64,000 bases of DNA from Xanthostigma xanthostigma (taxonomy: Eukaryota > Arthropoda > Insecta > Raphidioptera > Raphidiidae): assembly GCA_963575645.1 (NCBI GenBank), contig OY754473.1:434001-498000 (forward strand), read 5' to 3'. A program made the translations under genes and the position numbers. How positions within the stretch are numbered: position 1 is the first letter of the stretch; each line of letters starts with the position of its first letter. Of this stretch, positions 34,480 to 46,502 are shown piece after piece. Under the pieces are notes generated by a model, which searched no databases, was not told where the DNA came from, and was given only the letters and a program-made list of their open reading frames with translations.

Positions 34480-34845
34480 TGGTTAAACTCCGGAATGCAA
34501 ATCAAAAACTGAAATCGGCAATTGGCTTCAAAATACTTTTGGGTTAGCTTATCTAAGCCCAAATGAAGTAGAAGACTGTTTTATCTTCGATTTAATGTCA
34601 TACAAACCGCAAAATGAAAATCTCGACAGATATTGTGATTATTTGTTAGAAACATAATATATAGGGGCAAATGCTTTATTTCCTCCTGCTCTATGGGCAG
34701 AGGAAACTGCTTTAACCGCTAAAACGACTAATTGTTGCGAGTCGTTTCATGTTAAGTTAAGGATAAAACTGTTAAAACTAAACTACAAGCACTCGAAAGG
34801 CTTGTCAATAAATATAGGATACATTACGTAAAATGTACATCGTAT
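34480..34845 (+). pseudogene. MULE-type transposase C-terminal fragment
   Basis: FGLAYLSPNEVEDCFIFDLM then YIGANALFPPALWAEE and TTNCCESFHVKL match the post-catalytic region of animal MULEs (LP..EV.DCF...........FPP.LWA........TTN.CESFH). One stop and frame changes are present. Confidence 0.6.
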
Positions 34846-34889
34846 TTAGGCGCATTATAACATAATTCTTGGTAGTCCGCGGGGTAAAA

Positions 34890-35818
34890 CTATATCATTT
34901 TTTTATTCCACTACATCTTCTGAAGGGAATACGCAATAATTTGTTAAAAGCACATCTGAAATTTGAAATAAATGCAGAAGGAACTGCCAAATGGGATCAT
35001 ATTGTTCAGACATATAAATATGACCGGGAAACAAATGAAAAAGATTTTTATGGGATTCCTAAAATAACAGACTTTCATGTCATTCCCAATCAAATTAAAA
35101 AAATGAAAGTGAAATATGCATCTCAAGTCTTCAGTCAACGGGTTGCTTCGTACATGCGATTGTTGACAGGTAAGAAATAATAATTTCATTTAATGTTTTC
35201 TTTTCTTCCTCATAAATAATGCATGTATCAATTGGTATTTAATATTTATATTTTCTTTGTAATTTTAGGAGCAAATTACATTGATCGGGATGCTAAAGAT
35301 ACGAGTGACGCTCGGATATTTTTTGATAGATTATTCGATTCGGTGAATGCAAACAAGAAGATGACCGCGGGTAAGCCACTTCGTTGCGCCGTTACAAGCT
35401 CAAGTCAACATGTTGTTTTTTGGAAGAAGTCCATAAAATATTTGAGAAAAATGAAATTTGGCGACAAGATACCTCCTCCGTCATTAAAAATTGGGAGGTG
35501 ACACTTTATTCATTTTTAAATCTATGGTTGGATTTGAACAGTGAGGGGTTTAAATATTTATTGCCGCGAAAAATAAACAACGATCCTCTGGAAAAATTTT
35601 TCGCAGCAATACGAAGTCAGGGCAGATTCAATACCAAGCCTACGCCCACTGACTTCAGCAATTCGTTCAAAACACTTATTTTGAACAATTTGGCATCACC
35701 ACATTCCATCAATACAAACTGTGATCAAGATGAAGAAGTTAGTGTTATCGACTCGGTCACAGAATTTTTAGTTGATTTGCCAATGGCCACACCATCTGAG
35801 ATGGATATTGAAGAGTGA
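34890..35818 (+). pseudogene. P-type transposase C-terminal half with intact intron
   Basis: LHLLKGIRNNLLKAHLKFEI, ITDFHVIPNQIKKMKVKYAS and VFSQRVASYMRLLTG lead to a GTAAGA donor at 35171. Coding resumes after TTTTAG at 35269 with GANYIDRDAKDTSDA, FFDRLFDSVNANKK and GKPLRCAVTSSS. One frameshift near 35425 is needed to continue: WEVTLYSFLNLWLDL, PLEKFFAAIRSQGRFN and PTDFSNSFKTLILNNLA, ending EMDIEE-stop. The 98-bp intron has consensus splice sites. This is among the better-preserved P-type segments, but it lacks the N-terminal half. Confidence 0.75.
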
Positions 35819-36182
35819 AACACCTACATGATAAGTTTGAAACAGGATTTGACACAGGTTTGATGAACTGAAATAATTTAAATTATATGGTAGGCTATTA
35901 AAAAAACAGAATAAACATGTGTTCGAAGAATTCCCTACATGTATTTCAGAGTTGCGCGCTGATTCTGTTCAACCTGAACACAGTTTAATACAATTTAGAG
36001 AGTTCAGAATATATAATGAAGTTGAGAATCAATTAGAATTTTCCTATTTAAGTTGTAATAAACATAAGCATGCTCAACGATGACTAATTATGCTTTATAC
36101 ATATGTTATATGACTTAGGATATTTTTTTTTGTTTATAATTTAATTTTTAGTTTATATATCATCCAATAAAATAGTAAATCC
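35819..36182. other. AT-rich, no gene seen
   Basis: Short decayed coding-like text may continue P-type sequence, but no motif is certain. Confidence 0.35.
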
Positions 36183-36885
36183 ATGGAACTAATAGAAAAT
36201 TTGAAAACTAGACAAATTTCAAAAGCAGCAGGTCAGTCTCTTAAAAAAATGTATTCTCCAGCATTACCTTCATTTGCTTTAACTTTGCATTATTACTCCC
36301 CGCAAGCTTATGAGTATGTAAGACAAACTTTTGATACATGTTTGCCCCATGTTCAGACAATTAAGAAATGGTATCGTGCACCTGGTTTCACGACTGAAGT
36401 CTTTAAAGCTTTAAAAATGATAGCAGAGAGTTCTCCCTATAAATTTATTGCAAATCTTACACTAGATGAAATGGCCATCCGTAAAAACGTGCAATGGGAT
36501 GGTGAAAATTATCATGGTTTTGTTGACAAGGGCACAGGGTATTGAAGGGTATTGTCTTTCAGTCGCTACGGATGCGTTGGTTTTTTTTATTACATGTGTA
36601 AACGGTAACTGGAAATTGCCTGTAGCATCTTCTTAGTAGATGGTGTGACAGGAGAGCAACGTGCGTCAATGTTTGGAATTAATTTATGAAACAGGTTTAG
36701 ATGTTGTGTCCGTGACATTTGATGCTTGCCCTGCCAACGTAAAAATGGCACAGCATCTGGGCTGTTCAATAGATCTCTTGAATAGTCTTCAAGAACAAGA
36801 AATGCTTCATTTAGGCAATAAAAAATTAAGGCGTCATCACATTAATTTTTATAATCAAAAAATGAAAGGTAAGGGGCTATCTAAA
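36183..36885 (+). pseudogene. P-type transposase N-terminal half
   Basis: SPALPSFALTLHYYSPQAYE, FDTCLPHVQTIKKWY, PGFTTEVFKALKMI, LTLDEMAIRKNVQWDGENYH and GFVDKGTG form a clear P/THAP9-like block, with the DEM..RK motif preserved. After a frameshift come ATDALVF, NGNWKLPVA, LIYETGLDVVSVTFDACPAN and HHINFYNQKMK. Stops at 36543 and 36634 disable it, and the segment between CSIDLL and NKKLRRHHI is deleted. Confidence 0.75.
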
Positions 36886-37285
36886 TGAAAAATTTTAGTT
36901 TTTAATAAATAACTTGAACAAATGACTGCATTTTTGGCTGAAATTTTGCACATGTACGCTTCTTGGTACGACAAGTCGCGCGGAGAAATCAGATAAGTGA
37001 AATATTGAAAAAAAACATTAAAAAATCCGGTTTTTAATGAGGATCGAAGGTATAATTATATTATTAATATTTAATACTTAGAGCGTTTTTAGGGTTCCTT
37101 AGTCCGACAAGGGACCTTTATAATTTCGTCCAGTCCGTCTGTCAGTGTCATAACTTCTACAGTTATGGACCGAAATGCATGAAATTTTGTACAAGGATAC
37201 CTACATTACATGTAGATAAAAAATAAATTAAAATATTATAAAATATGTATTACATTATCTAGCTTTGCTTCAGCTTATCTAATAC
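36886..37285. repeat. Non-coding interspersed repeat region
   Basis: GGGTTCCTTAGTCCGACAAG and GTCCAGTCCGTCTGTCAGTG look like a non-coding insect repeat. It separates the P-type fragment from a Mutator-like one. Confidence 0.35.
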
Positions 37286-38770
37286 AGAAGATTTGACTGA
37301 TAGAAACGAACTTGTTGAATACACAAATGATACAGATAGCTTTAGCATGCTTGATATGTCATCCACTTCAGAAAGCAATGATTATACAGAAGATTTATAT
37401 ACCAAAAGGAACCTAGAAAGGGAATCTAGAAAAAAAAGTGTAATGCGATTAAAGTTTTTTTTTGCATAATAGGCCAAAGAACCGGGAAATTGTTGTTTTT
37501 GGGCATTAAAAATAAATATTGCACCAATTGCACAAGAGCTGATTCTCTTGGGTTGATAGCCGATGAACACATCTGTTTCAAGAATTGGAGCGGAACCTCA
37601 ACGGCTATGGAGGCCAGTATTATAGTCGAAGGATTCCGTTCTTCTATGTCACACCACAATCTGATTTATAAAAAATTGGTTGGTGACGGTGACAGCAGTG
37701 TCATGAAAAATTGAAAGTGGCAAAACCGTACGGCAATAATTTGGTAGAAAAAGTAGAATGTCGTAACCACCTGTTACGAAATTATTGCAACAAACAAAGA
37801 GAGTTGACGCAAAAGAGGAATAGTTCCAAAAATTTAGCAGTTCCCCCCGGTTTTACGTAAATGTTTGGAATCAAATATTTGTCGATTGTGGATTGTCGTA
37901 TATAAGGCAGTTGCGTCTTCTGAAAGTTGGGAAACCAAAATTGATCTAATCAATTCAGCAAGTCACGTATTTGGAGAGCATTTTAAATGTAATAGTTTAG
38001 ATTATTTCTGTTTTAAAACTGTACCTGATGATGACAACAAGGTTGAAGGTTCGTATGTACTTCGTTTACATCCGTTTACAATCCGAAGTAACTGCAAGGT
38101 GTTTTATTGTAGTTATACTTTTTTGATTGCAGATTTCAAAATTTGCGGGTTATGTGATGACATAATGTGCTTAGTTCAGCACGCATCAAGTTTGTTGATG
38201 GACATGGACAACAATGCTGCTGAATTGTACAATTCAATTTTGTGTAAATTCGTTGGTGGTAAACGAATAAATTTTGCACTAAAGGGAGCATATCAAACAA
38301 GATGCGAAGCAGCAGCGTTATCGTACAATTGTTCGTCCAGTCTCTATTCTAGGATACATAAATCGGTAACCAAGCCAAGTCCTGGAAAATACACAAAATG
38401 TTTCATCGCGTCAAAAATTAAGCAGAAAAATAGCAACGCTAGGCGACGATTAAATTTTAATGCAGGAAGCAAGAAACGTCAGGTGAAAAACCTAGGAAAC
38501 AATGCAGATCAGGATTATGGATCTACAGAAGACATGCCTGAAGACGTGTACATGCAAAAGCAAGAGGAGTTTCTCAAGTCACTGGAGCTAGACGAAATGC
38601 AGAGATCGGAACTTGAAATAAAATCGAGAGGACAAAACGCCAACCCTTTATGGAAACAAGAAAGAGCTAATCGAATTACAGCAAAATTTGTAAGCTGCAG
38701 AAGAAAACGTCATGTGTAAAAACAGTGGAGTTGTTGCTTTATCAAGACTTTTTTGGAAATGCTGCTACGA
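37286..38770 (+). pseudogene. Mutator-like transposase, most complete copy
   Basis: FLGIKNKYCTNCTRADSLG, ICFKNWSGTSTAMEASIIVE, GDGDSSVM, KPYGNN and ECRNHLLRNYCNKQRE are typical of animal Mutator-like transposases. The 284-codon frame at 37865-38719 carries SNICRLWIVVYKAV, HVFGEHFKC, MDNNAAELYNSILCKFVGGK, RINFALKGAYQTRCEAAA and SPGKYTKC. Stops lie at about 37468, 37712 and 37858. The N-terminal catalytic part is missing. A P-type C-terminal tail follows at 38870. Confidence 0.7.
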
Positions 38771-38869
38771 GGTATGGCAACGAACATGAACGTGTTTAAC
38801 GAAGTAATGAAATCTTTTTTTAAATAAAGATATATTCCAATCTCTCAGTTCACATCAGTTAGATCAATG

Positions 38870-39035
38870 TCCAGATACTAATCATGTTATTGAATTAATT
38901 AAAGCAATCTCGGAGAAATATGTAGATCTAAGAACACATTTTTTTACAAAGAATTTTAATTATAAAGAAGGAAAGAGACAAATTTTTAATAAACTTGTAT
39001 TATTTAAAGGTCAGCAATATTGTCTACTTTACATT
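38870..39035 (+). pseudogene. P-type transposase C-terminal tail
   Basis: CPDTNHVIELIKAISEKYVD then LRTHFF and RQIFNKLVLFKGQ match the terminal block of P/THAP9-like transposases seen also at 30380-30510. It lies directly after the Mutator-like sequence. Confidence 0.6.
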
Positions 39036-39678
39036 TTACGCTCGCAACCACTAGTAAAATATATACATAAATATCACAACAGCAGGATTATCAAGATATA
39101 TTATTAATATCGTAATACAATTTATTTACTGCTCATGTGTTATTTTTATTTATTATTTAAATATATTGTGTCTCATTTATGTATTAATATGTAAATTTTA
39201 TTTTTGGTAGGCATATTAGCATCTGTAAAATTTCCTTAATCCTATTCTGTTCACTCATAATCGGTTGTCATAACAACGACCACGTGATTATCACCTATCT
39301 CACTCTAATCTTAGCTTCACTTGGTAACATGGACAAACCGGTTTATGCACCTTCCATAAATTACTAGTTCCATGAACATTATCTGCAAATTGATTGTTTT
39401 GCTGATATCAAACGTGTGCTGCTATCATGTGTTTTCAATAGCAGAGAAGTTTGAAAGAATTCCTGCAAATCGGTGGCCTATGATTTTGTTTTATAATATC
39501 TTAGATACCAGTGCTTATAACGCTTTTGTCTTATGGCGCGAAATAAATCCAGATTGGAATAAACATGTTTTATTTAGAAGAAGAATATTTTTAGACGTGC
39601 AATAAATCCTATAGTAACGAAACCATAATAAATATTAAAGCCATAACGCCGATGAATTTATTTGTGAAAATATTTGGT

Positions 39679-39693
39679 GGTTCTGAAAAGATC
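39679..39693 (-). promoter_or_regulatory. Degenerate histone 3' stem-loop
   Basis: On the minus strand, about 100 bases after the H2B stop, GATCTTTTCAGAACCACCA resembles the replication-dependent histone stem-loop (GGYYCTTTTCARRRCCACCA), with two changes on the 5' arm. This indicates that the copied source was a canonical histone gene. Confidence 0.6.
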
Positions 39694-39794
39694 GATTTTT
39701 TTTGTTGTTTGTTTTTTTGACAACACAATTAATATGAAGTCGCGTGGCGTCGATGATAAAAGGCGACGATAGATTGTTAATTTAATTATAATAT

Positions 39795-40100
<306 letters not shown>

Positions 40101-40759
40101 TATATAGACGTTAAGCAACTGGTAGATCCCTACATTTCATCAAGAAAACATCTCCCTCGCACTGGACAAGCTGCCACTATTGTAGCTAATATTCAAGGAA
40201 CATTCGTTGAAGAAATAGGTGCACCACTACTTGGGACCAGTAACAAAAATAAACGAGCTCGCTGCAAATTTTGTCCCCCAACATGTGACAACAAAACCAA
40301 TATGGCTTGTTGTAAATGCACCAAATATTTGTGTAAAGCTCACGTGACATATTATTGTCCTGACTGCAAGAAGTAACGTATTATATAATAATGAGAAAAA
40401 TCTATTCTGTTCTGTTCTAAAATTAGTTCATTTTGATTTTTGTTACAGCTAAAAACGATGTATTGAAAAAATAAAGTTTATAGTGCACAAAGGTTTAAGT
40501 TATTTTGAGCTGATTTTGTATTTCAGATATCGGGTCACTATGGCACGAAGGAGTACAAGTAGTTTGACCGAGGAGAACAGCAGGGTTAAATCATAAAACA
40601 ACCATTGAAAAAAAGAAAGAAAAATACAAGATATATAGGCAACCATCATGGCTAACCTATTCCTTGCCCTTTTCGACTACCTACCCCTCTCTTGCCCATC
40701 TAAGAATATGGGAGGCTCAAAAGTTTACACGGGAGTTACCAATCTATAGACTGTGTTTT

Positions 40760-41070
40760 GTGGAGTATACTGGTAGCTGATGGTAAACCAGGGTTTACAA
40801 AAGAGGCGTTTCAAGGGATTTAATTGCACGAAGAGAAAAATTACTTAGTAAACATCGCAATAGATGAGATGGCAACAAGGCATCAGATTATCTACGATAG
40901 CAAGAGAAAAACATTTTATGATGGAATAGATTTAGATAAATACTTCCGATAGCATCTATCCAGCTAAAAATACACTTCTGTAGTTATAAACGGCAGACGG
41001 AAAGTGCCATTGGGGTATTTTTTAAGCATAGTCACTAACTGCAAGTGAACGATCAGATCTGCTTATTAAA
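40760..41070 (+). pseudogene. P-type transposase fragment (array family)
   Basis: VADGKPGFTKEAFQGI, EEKNYLVNIAIDEMATRHQI and FYDGIDLDK are close to the array family and to 32180-32340. Decayed ASERSDLLIKHIELNL follows. Stops are present. Confidence 0.55.
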
Positions 41071-41280
41071 CATATTGAATTGAACCTCTGCATGACGAAA
41101 ACGTTAAAGTGCGTATTTTCTCACAATGTTGCAGATGAACCTTTGAGGCTATTTGCATCTTTGGACATAATAATATATCGATGACAGATGCGGAATGTCG
41201 GTGGGCCGCAGTCAAAAAAGTAAAGAATATATGAAGACTATTGATGAAATATATATCGCAAAGAGTCATGTCAAGGGTAC

Positions 41281-42590
41281 TTGGAAAACGTGACCCGTTC
41301 ATCGTGGAGGTGCGTATTAACCAATTGTAGAGGGCGTCTAAGAATACTGGGTGCTGACGTCCGGGTCGTAACGGAACACAACCATGCGCCAAATCCAGGT
41401 CAAAATGAAGCGTTGAAATGCGTTTCTCAAATGAAACGTAGAGCAGAGAGTGCTATGGAGAAACCTAGGCAAATATACCAAGCGTGCACAAGTGGAATAT
41501 CTTTGGAAGCAGCGGTTCAGCTTCCAAATTATATGGCCTCCCAGAGAACAATAGAACGGACACGACAAAAAATGAATCTTCCATATCCCAATCCTGCAAG
41601 TGTTGCCGATATTCAAATTCCGGTTAATCTTCGAAATACGACAAGAAATGAAAATTTTCTTCTGTGGGATTCTGGAGAAAACGATCCTGACCGAATACTG
41701 ATGTTCGGCACTGAAGAAAATTTGAGATTATTGGAACAGAATAATCACTGGTTTGTTGATGGCACGTTTAAAGTATCGTCTGAACTGTTTTTTTCAATTA
41801 TTCACGATACACGGACTAATAGAAAAGTGTTGTATTCCACTGATATATGTACTGTTAGGAAATATTAATTCTCTGATTTCGATAAACTGAAAAATATTGT
41901 CACTTTCATAAGTTATCCATTTTCTTGTGAAGATGCCGAAAAAGTTTCTAGTGAACTAGCGAACACTTTCAATATGGAAAATATTTCTATTCAAAATGAG
42001 GTAGGTATTGCAGATGATTTCCGATGTACATCTTCAAGCTAGAGCATCTGATGTCAAATTGTAAAAGGACTCAAGGGTGTTAATGATGTAGCAGAACGGG
42101 GAGGAGTTAAACTTATGCAGGATTTTAATCAAGTTCTGACAAGAGACGAGGAGAAGCAATTTATCCTTCAAATTGTTGCGGACTATCGACAGCTATTCCC
42201 AGACAAAAAAACTAAATTATCCAAACCACTGTAGATATGTAATTTTAATACAAAATAAATGTATAATAATTATAATTATACATTTATTTATTATTAATAT
42301 CAATATTTCTGTGCAATATACATTTTCGTGCATTCCAATTTTTTGCGTGCCTGTGCCGCGTCTTCGCGATAATTTTTAAATCGTAAAAAATGTTTCGCTA
42401 TGTATTTAAGGTCCACCCTAGTGGTCATGTTATGCTAGAACCTTAAATAACGAAGGACGCACCAATAATTTCGCGGAAGCAGCGCACGTCTACAGGCCGA
42501 ATTTGGCGTTTCACAACCCAGATTATGGAAATTCATAGATGGTCTCAGACGTGTTCAAAAAGCAACTGATCAATGTTAATAACAATTTGT
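41281..42590 (+). pseudogene. FLYWCH-MULE transposase, internally deleted
   Basis: The first frame (41281-41868) has WRCVLTNCRGRLRILG and TEHNHAPNPGQ, a FLYWCH-type zinc finger end. Then come MASQRTIERTRQKMNLPYPN and NNHWFVDGTFKVSSELFF, whose aspartate (WFVDGTFK) is the first DDE residue of MULEs. Unassigned text (GVNDVAERGGVKLMQDFNQ at 42078-42140) follows. The MULE end resumes with RTNNFAEAAH and PRLWKFIDGLRRVQKATD at 42440-42570. The central catalytic part is deleted. Confidence 0.7.
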
Positions 42591-42599
42591 ACGTGGGTG

Positions 42600-43730
42600 G
42601 GTGTCGAAAATCAGTTTTCGTAGATCATGCTGTGGTATTTATGGTTCGGGGTATTAAGAAAAGGGATAAACAACCTGTTGACATACTGTTATGCGAAACA
42701 GGCATGAATATTGAATACTCACGGTCTGGCCATTAGGGATGGTGTAAGAGCGGTCCGTTCGGCAGGTTTGGAAGTAGTGGTGACTGTATGTGACCAAACT
42801 AGTACAAATGTCGCAGCAATTAATTATTTAAAAAATGGAACTCAAAAGACATTACGAGGTAGTGAACAAAGAATGTTTGGATTTCTAGTGGACGACGTAG
42901 AATGTAGTCCTCTTTTTGACCCTCCGCATTCATTAAAAGGGATAAGAAATAACTTGCTGGAGAAGAACGCCGAATTTACAACGAACGGTGTTAAAAAGTT
43001 CGCTAAATGGGAACATATATAACAGTTGTATGCATTGGGCAATTCAGAAGAGCAGTTAGTATGTTCCAGATTGACGGATCAGCATGTAGTGAAAGCCAAA
43101 ATTAAAAAAAAAACGAAAGACAGTTTCGCTGCCCAGGTTTTTAGCCAAAGAATCGGTATTGAAAAGGCAAGCTTCATGGTCAAGTATGTATTTATTTACA
43201 TGTTGGAAAAACTGCTTTTTAAAATTTCAATTTAGCAAGTTTCCAGCAATTACGGTTATTGCAGATGCTGTTTGGTGTGACCAAGCTAGTACAAATGTCG
43301 CAGCAGTTAATTATTTAAAAAATGGAACTCAAAAGACATTACGAGGTAGTGAACAAAGAATGTTTGGATTTCTAGTGGACGACGTAGAATGTATTCCTCT
43401 TTTTGACCCTCCGCATTCATTAAAAGGGATAAGAAATAACTTGCTGGAGAAGAACGCCGAATTTACAACGAACGGTGTTAAAAAGTTCGCTAAATGGGAA
43501 CATATAAAACAGTTGTATGCATTGGACAATTCAGAAGAGTAGTTTAAAGTATGTTCCAGATTGACGGATCAGCATGTAGTGAAAGCCAAAATTTAAAGAC
43601 AGTTTCGCTGCCCAGGTTTTTAGCCAAAGAATCGGTATTGAAAAGGCAAGCTTCATGGTCAAGTATGTATTTATTTACATGTTGGAAAAACTGCTTTTTA
43701 AAATTTCAATTTAGCAAGTTTCCAGCAATT
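42600..43730 (+). pseudogene. P-type transposase middle region with 487-bp internal tandem duplication
   Basis: VVFMVRGIKKRDKQPVDILL, RSAGLEVVVTVCDQTSTNV, PLFDPPHSLKGIRNNLLEKN, KKFAKWEHI and AAQVFSQRIGIEKASFMV are P-type. From 43276 the segment starting CCAAGCTAGTACAAATGTCG repeats the text from 42789, with a period of 487 bp. The boundary is fused to Mutator-like GCAGATGCTGTTTGG, so each copy includes P-type sequence, a short intron and the first Mutator-like residues. Confidence 0.75.
43184..43243 (+). other. Putative 60-bp intron joining P-type and Mutator-like exons
   Basis: GTATGTATTTATTTACATG to TTTCAATTTAG has consensus donor and acceptor. Splicing AA|...|C creates an asparagine codon and leaves SFMV and KFPAITVIADA in one frame. 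The same structure occurs at about 43664-43723 and, with GTACGT, at 22218-22276. Confidence 0.55.
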
Positions 43731-44105
43731 ACGGTTATTGCAGATGCTGTTTGGTGTAAACGATCGTATGGTGTACGCATCGTCAGGTGTGGGGTGTACT
43801 GTAGGCCAACGAACAAGAAAACTTATTTATAGGCATAGGAATAAATACTGTAGCGTGTGTCCTCGTGCCGGATCAATGAAAAAACTACCAAGTGAGCATG
43901 TTTGCTCTAAAAATTGAAATAAGCCATCAACAGCGACGGAAACCGACATTATTGTGGAAGGTTTTAATAAAAGTATTGAATTACATGGACTAATCTATAG
44001 CCAATTAGTGGGGGATGGTGATAACAGCGTGTATAAAAAATTATTAGAGACGAAGCCATATGGTAATGACGTAATAATTTAAAAAGTGGAATGCAGAAAT
44101 CATAC
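43724..44105 (+). pseudogene. Mutator-like transposase fragment
   Basis: KFPAITVIADAVWCKRSYGV, then KYCSVCPRAGSMKKLPSEHV, STATETDIIVEGFNKSIELH and LVGDGDNSVYKKLLETKPYG match the copy at 22277 closely. It is truncated at GCAGAAATCATACG, where a P-type fragment begins. Confidence 0.65.
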
Positions 44106-44797
44106 GTTATTGATGCCATTGATCATAAGATTGTATGTATTTGGCATTAGACGAGATAGCAATCCGAAAAATAGTACAAGGGGATGGTAAGTCATGCCAT
44201 GGTTATGTTGATATGGCTACCGGAAAACAAGGAGATGACGTTAGCGTTGCGAAGGACGCTTTAGTGTTCCATATTACTGCTAGCAATGGAAGCTGGAAAT
44301 TGCCCGCTCTTTTGGTTAACGGTGTTAGTGGAGCTCAACGAGCAGAATTAATCAAAAGTTTTCACTTCGCTAATAAATTAAGGCTTCCAAAACAACAAAA
44401 TGAAACTCAATTATTTAGTAAAAGTCTTGCAGAAGCTTTAACATTCTGCGATGACACTTTAAAACTTACCGAGTTTCTAAATGTTAAAGCAACAGCGAAT
44501 TTTAGTATGATTATTAATAATCTTTTTGACATATTCAATTCAAGAAATTTGAAACAATTTGGTTATAAACAACCAATATGTAAAAACAATAAGGATAAAA
44601 TATTTGATTATTTAGAATGTGCCAAAAAATATTTCCTAGGTCTTAAGGCGATAGATAATGTTCCTTTAATTAAAACTATTGAAAAACTATTGAAAAAATC
44701 TCCGCCTCCCTCATTATTGGAGGCTGATATCGAAATTCCAGCAGACCAAAATACATTCAAATCAGCCAAAAATTTCCCAGGGAGAAAAAAGTTCTGA
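44106..44797 (+). pseudogene. P-type transposase, 220-codon open segment
   Basis: LALDEIAIRKIVQGDGKSCH, GYVDMATG, DALVFHITASNGSWKLPALL and NGVSGAQRAELIK are followed, after an in-frame internal deletion, by LNVKATANFSMIINNLFDIF, NSRNLKQFGYKQPICKNNKD and AKKYFLGLKAIDN. This is the longest uninterrupted P-type frame in the window. It lacks the region from the CDG-type catalytic block to LTDKHI and both termini. Confidence 0.7.
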
Positions 44798-45150
44798 AAT
44801 GTTGAACAGTGAATTTTTGTACGCAAGGGCAAAACTTGCAAAGCTTATTTTTTTTAATTGATTCCAAGTTATGTATTAAAATAATCAATTTATTATAACA
44901 TTGCACAATCCACCATCCTATGGACATCTATTAACGCAGAACCTGATTTTTACACGAAGTCACCGCATTCCAAATTTTCCTCAAAAAATAAAGCATGCAC
45001 TTTGATTGTGAATGCTACGGGGAATCCCAAGCTCCATGAAATTTGTCACGGCTCAATGCGATCCAATTGCAGCCGCTTTAAATCTTTCAGTTGGCACAAC
45101 GCTAAAGAAGAGTTTGGAGGAGAATTGGGATATTTTTCTATTTGCAGAGG
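44798..45150. other. No gene recognised
   Basis: This is AT-rich sequence after the P-type fragment. No motif was identified. Confidence 0.4.
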
Positions 45151-45159
45151 ATAATGTCC

Positions 45160-45400
45160 TGACATTATCAGTAGAAACAACAGAATTGTAATGGACACTT
45201 CAAATGGTTTCAAAACAATGGTTTAAGGTTTCTAAGGTATACAAGCAGTCAAGTCAGGATTTAATACCGTGGCGAACGCACGCAGAAGTTAAAGCGTCAA
45301 AACGAAATTCGGTGGAAACGAATTAGCAGACATGGCTGCAAACAACGAGTGTTTTGCGTTATCGAAGACGAAATCAAGAATGGAAATATAACAGCAGCTC
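45160..45400 (+). pseudogene. Possible LINE RNase H remnant
   Basis: GGNELADMAANNECFAL at about 45308-45358 resembles the GNE.AD..A motif that ends the RNase H domain of I/jockey-type LINEs. The preceding WTHAEVKA would fit W...HAEV.GN. The rest is too decayed to call. Confidence 0.4.
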
Positions 45401-46300
45401 CGGAAGAATGATTGGATGGTTAACCAATGAAAACAAGTTGACAACTATTAACATATAGTCCATTGATGGTTTACATCTTGTCGTCTTTCCCGACTGTAGG
45501 AGGTTGTGCCAACACAACTTTGCATCGGTTGCTGTTTTCATTTATATTAAAGTAACGAATAACAAAACTAGCCATTCCACAAACAGGGCCTTGACCGAAT
45601 GGCGATTTTCAGAAATACCAAAAGGCGATGTTCCGGAAAACATTTCATGAAGTAGTGCACGAAGTGCTCACCTAACTACAACGAATTTATGGAATTCACT
45701 ATCCTCCTCCTGATCACGCCAGGATCGGTCGATGTTGTTTGCACTGTTTCTTTCGTAAATCCAGTTGATCGTGTTTCGATTAAAGCAATACTGAATTTAT
45801 GAATTTCGAAAAACGTTCACGCTGACAGCAATGTCTATCAGATTCTTCTTCCGTGAACTTAACTGGAAATTTTACAAAATCTGTCGTATCATTTTCTATT
45901 AGTACTCGAACATTTATATTAATTCTGAGTAACATCTAAATCAATTCGAAAGACTTGCTTCCTCTGCAAACTTAATCTCGAATTGAACCAGTTTATCCGA
46001 TATGGTGGAGTTTACAATAATCGGATAAAACTCCACTGCGACGGTAACAACGCTTTTTTCTCGACAAAATATTTTAATTTCAATTTTCTTCGACACTTAA
46101 TAATTTTGAAATATTATTTTTTCTTCTTCAAAAATTACATGAAAAAGATAATCTTCTGTGTTGACAGTTATCTTAATTTTGATCAATTTAAAGTGAGTAG
46201 TTTGGCGAATATTGTCTCTGTTTTAAAACAGAAACGCGCCGTATGAAAGAGGAAAGATTGGATGTCTTTACGAGGGCGATTTTTTTCTGTTTGAATCAAT
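45401..46300. other. Unassigned sequence
   Basis: No domain or repeat boundary was recognised on either strand. Confidence 0.4.
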
Positions 46301-46502
46301 ACTTCCAGTCGATGGTTGGCTTCTTAATGCAATTCCAGAACAAGTACACGTTCAGTCACTTTGATCAATTCAAAATCATGTACCAAATCCTGAGTTTTGA
46401 AGTAGGCAGACAGATCCGTTAAAAATGAATAAATAACTCCGACACATGTTATCCTCTTCATGGTACTTCGAAAATAGTTCTGTCACATGATCGTTTAGCT
46501 TT

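Noticed and set aside
44106-44797. Functional or domesticated P-type gene
   Set aside because: The 220-codon frame is open but lacks a large part of the catalytic core and both termini, and it is fused to a Mutator-like fragment. There is no sign of a promoter or start context.
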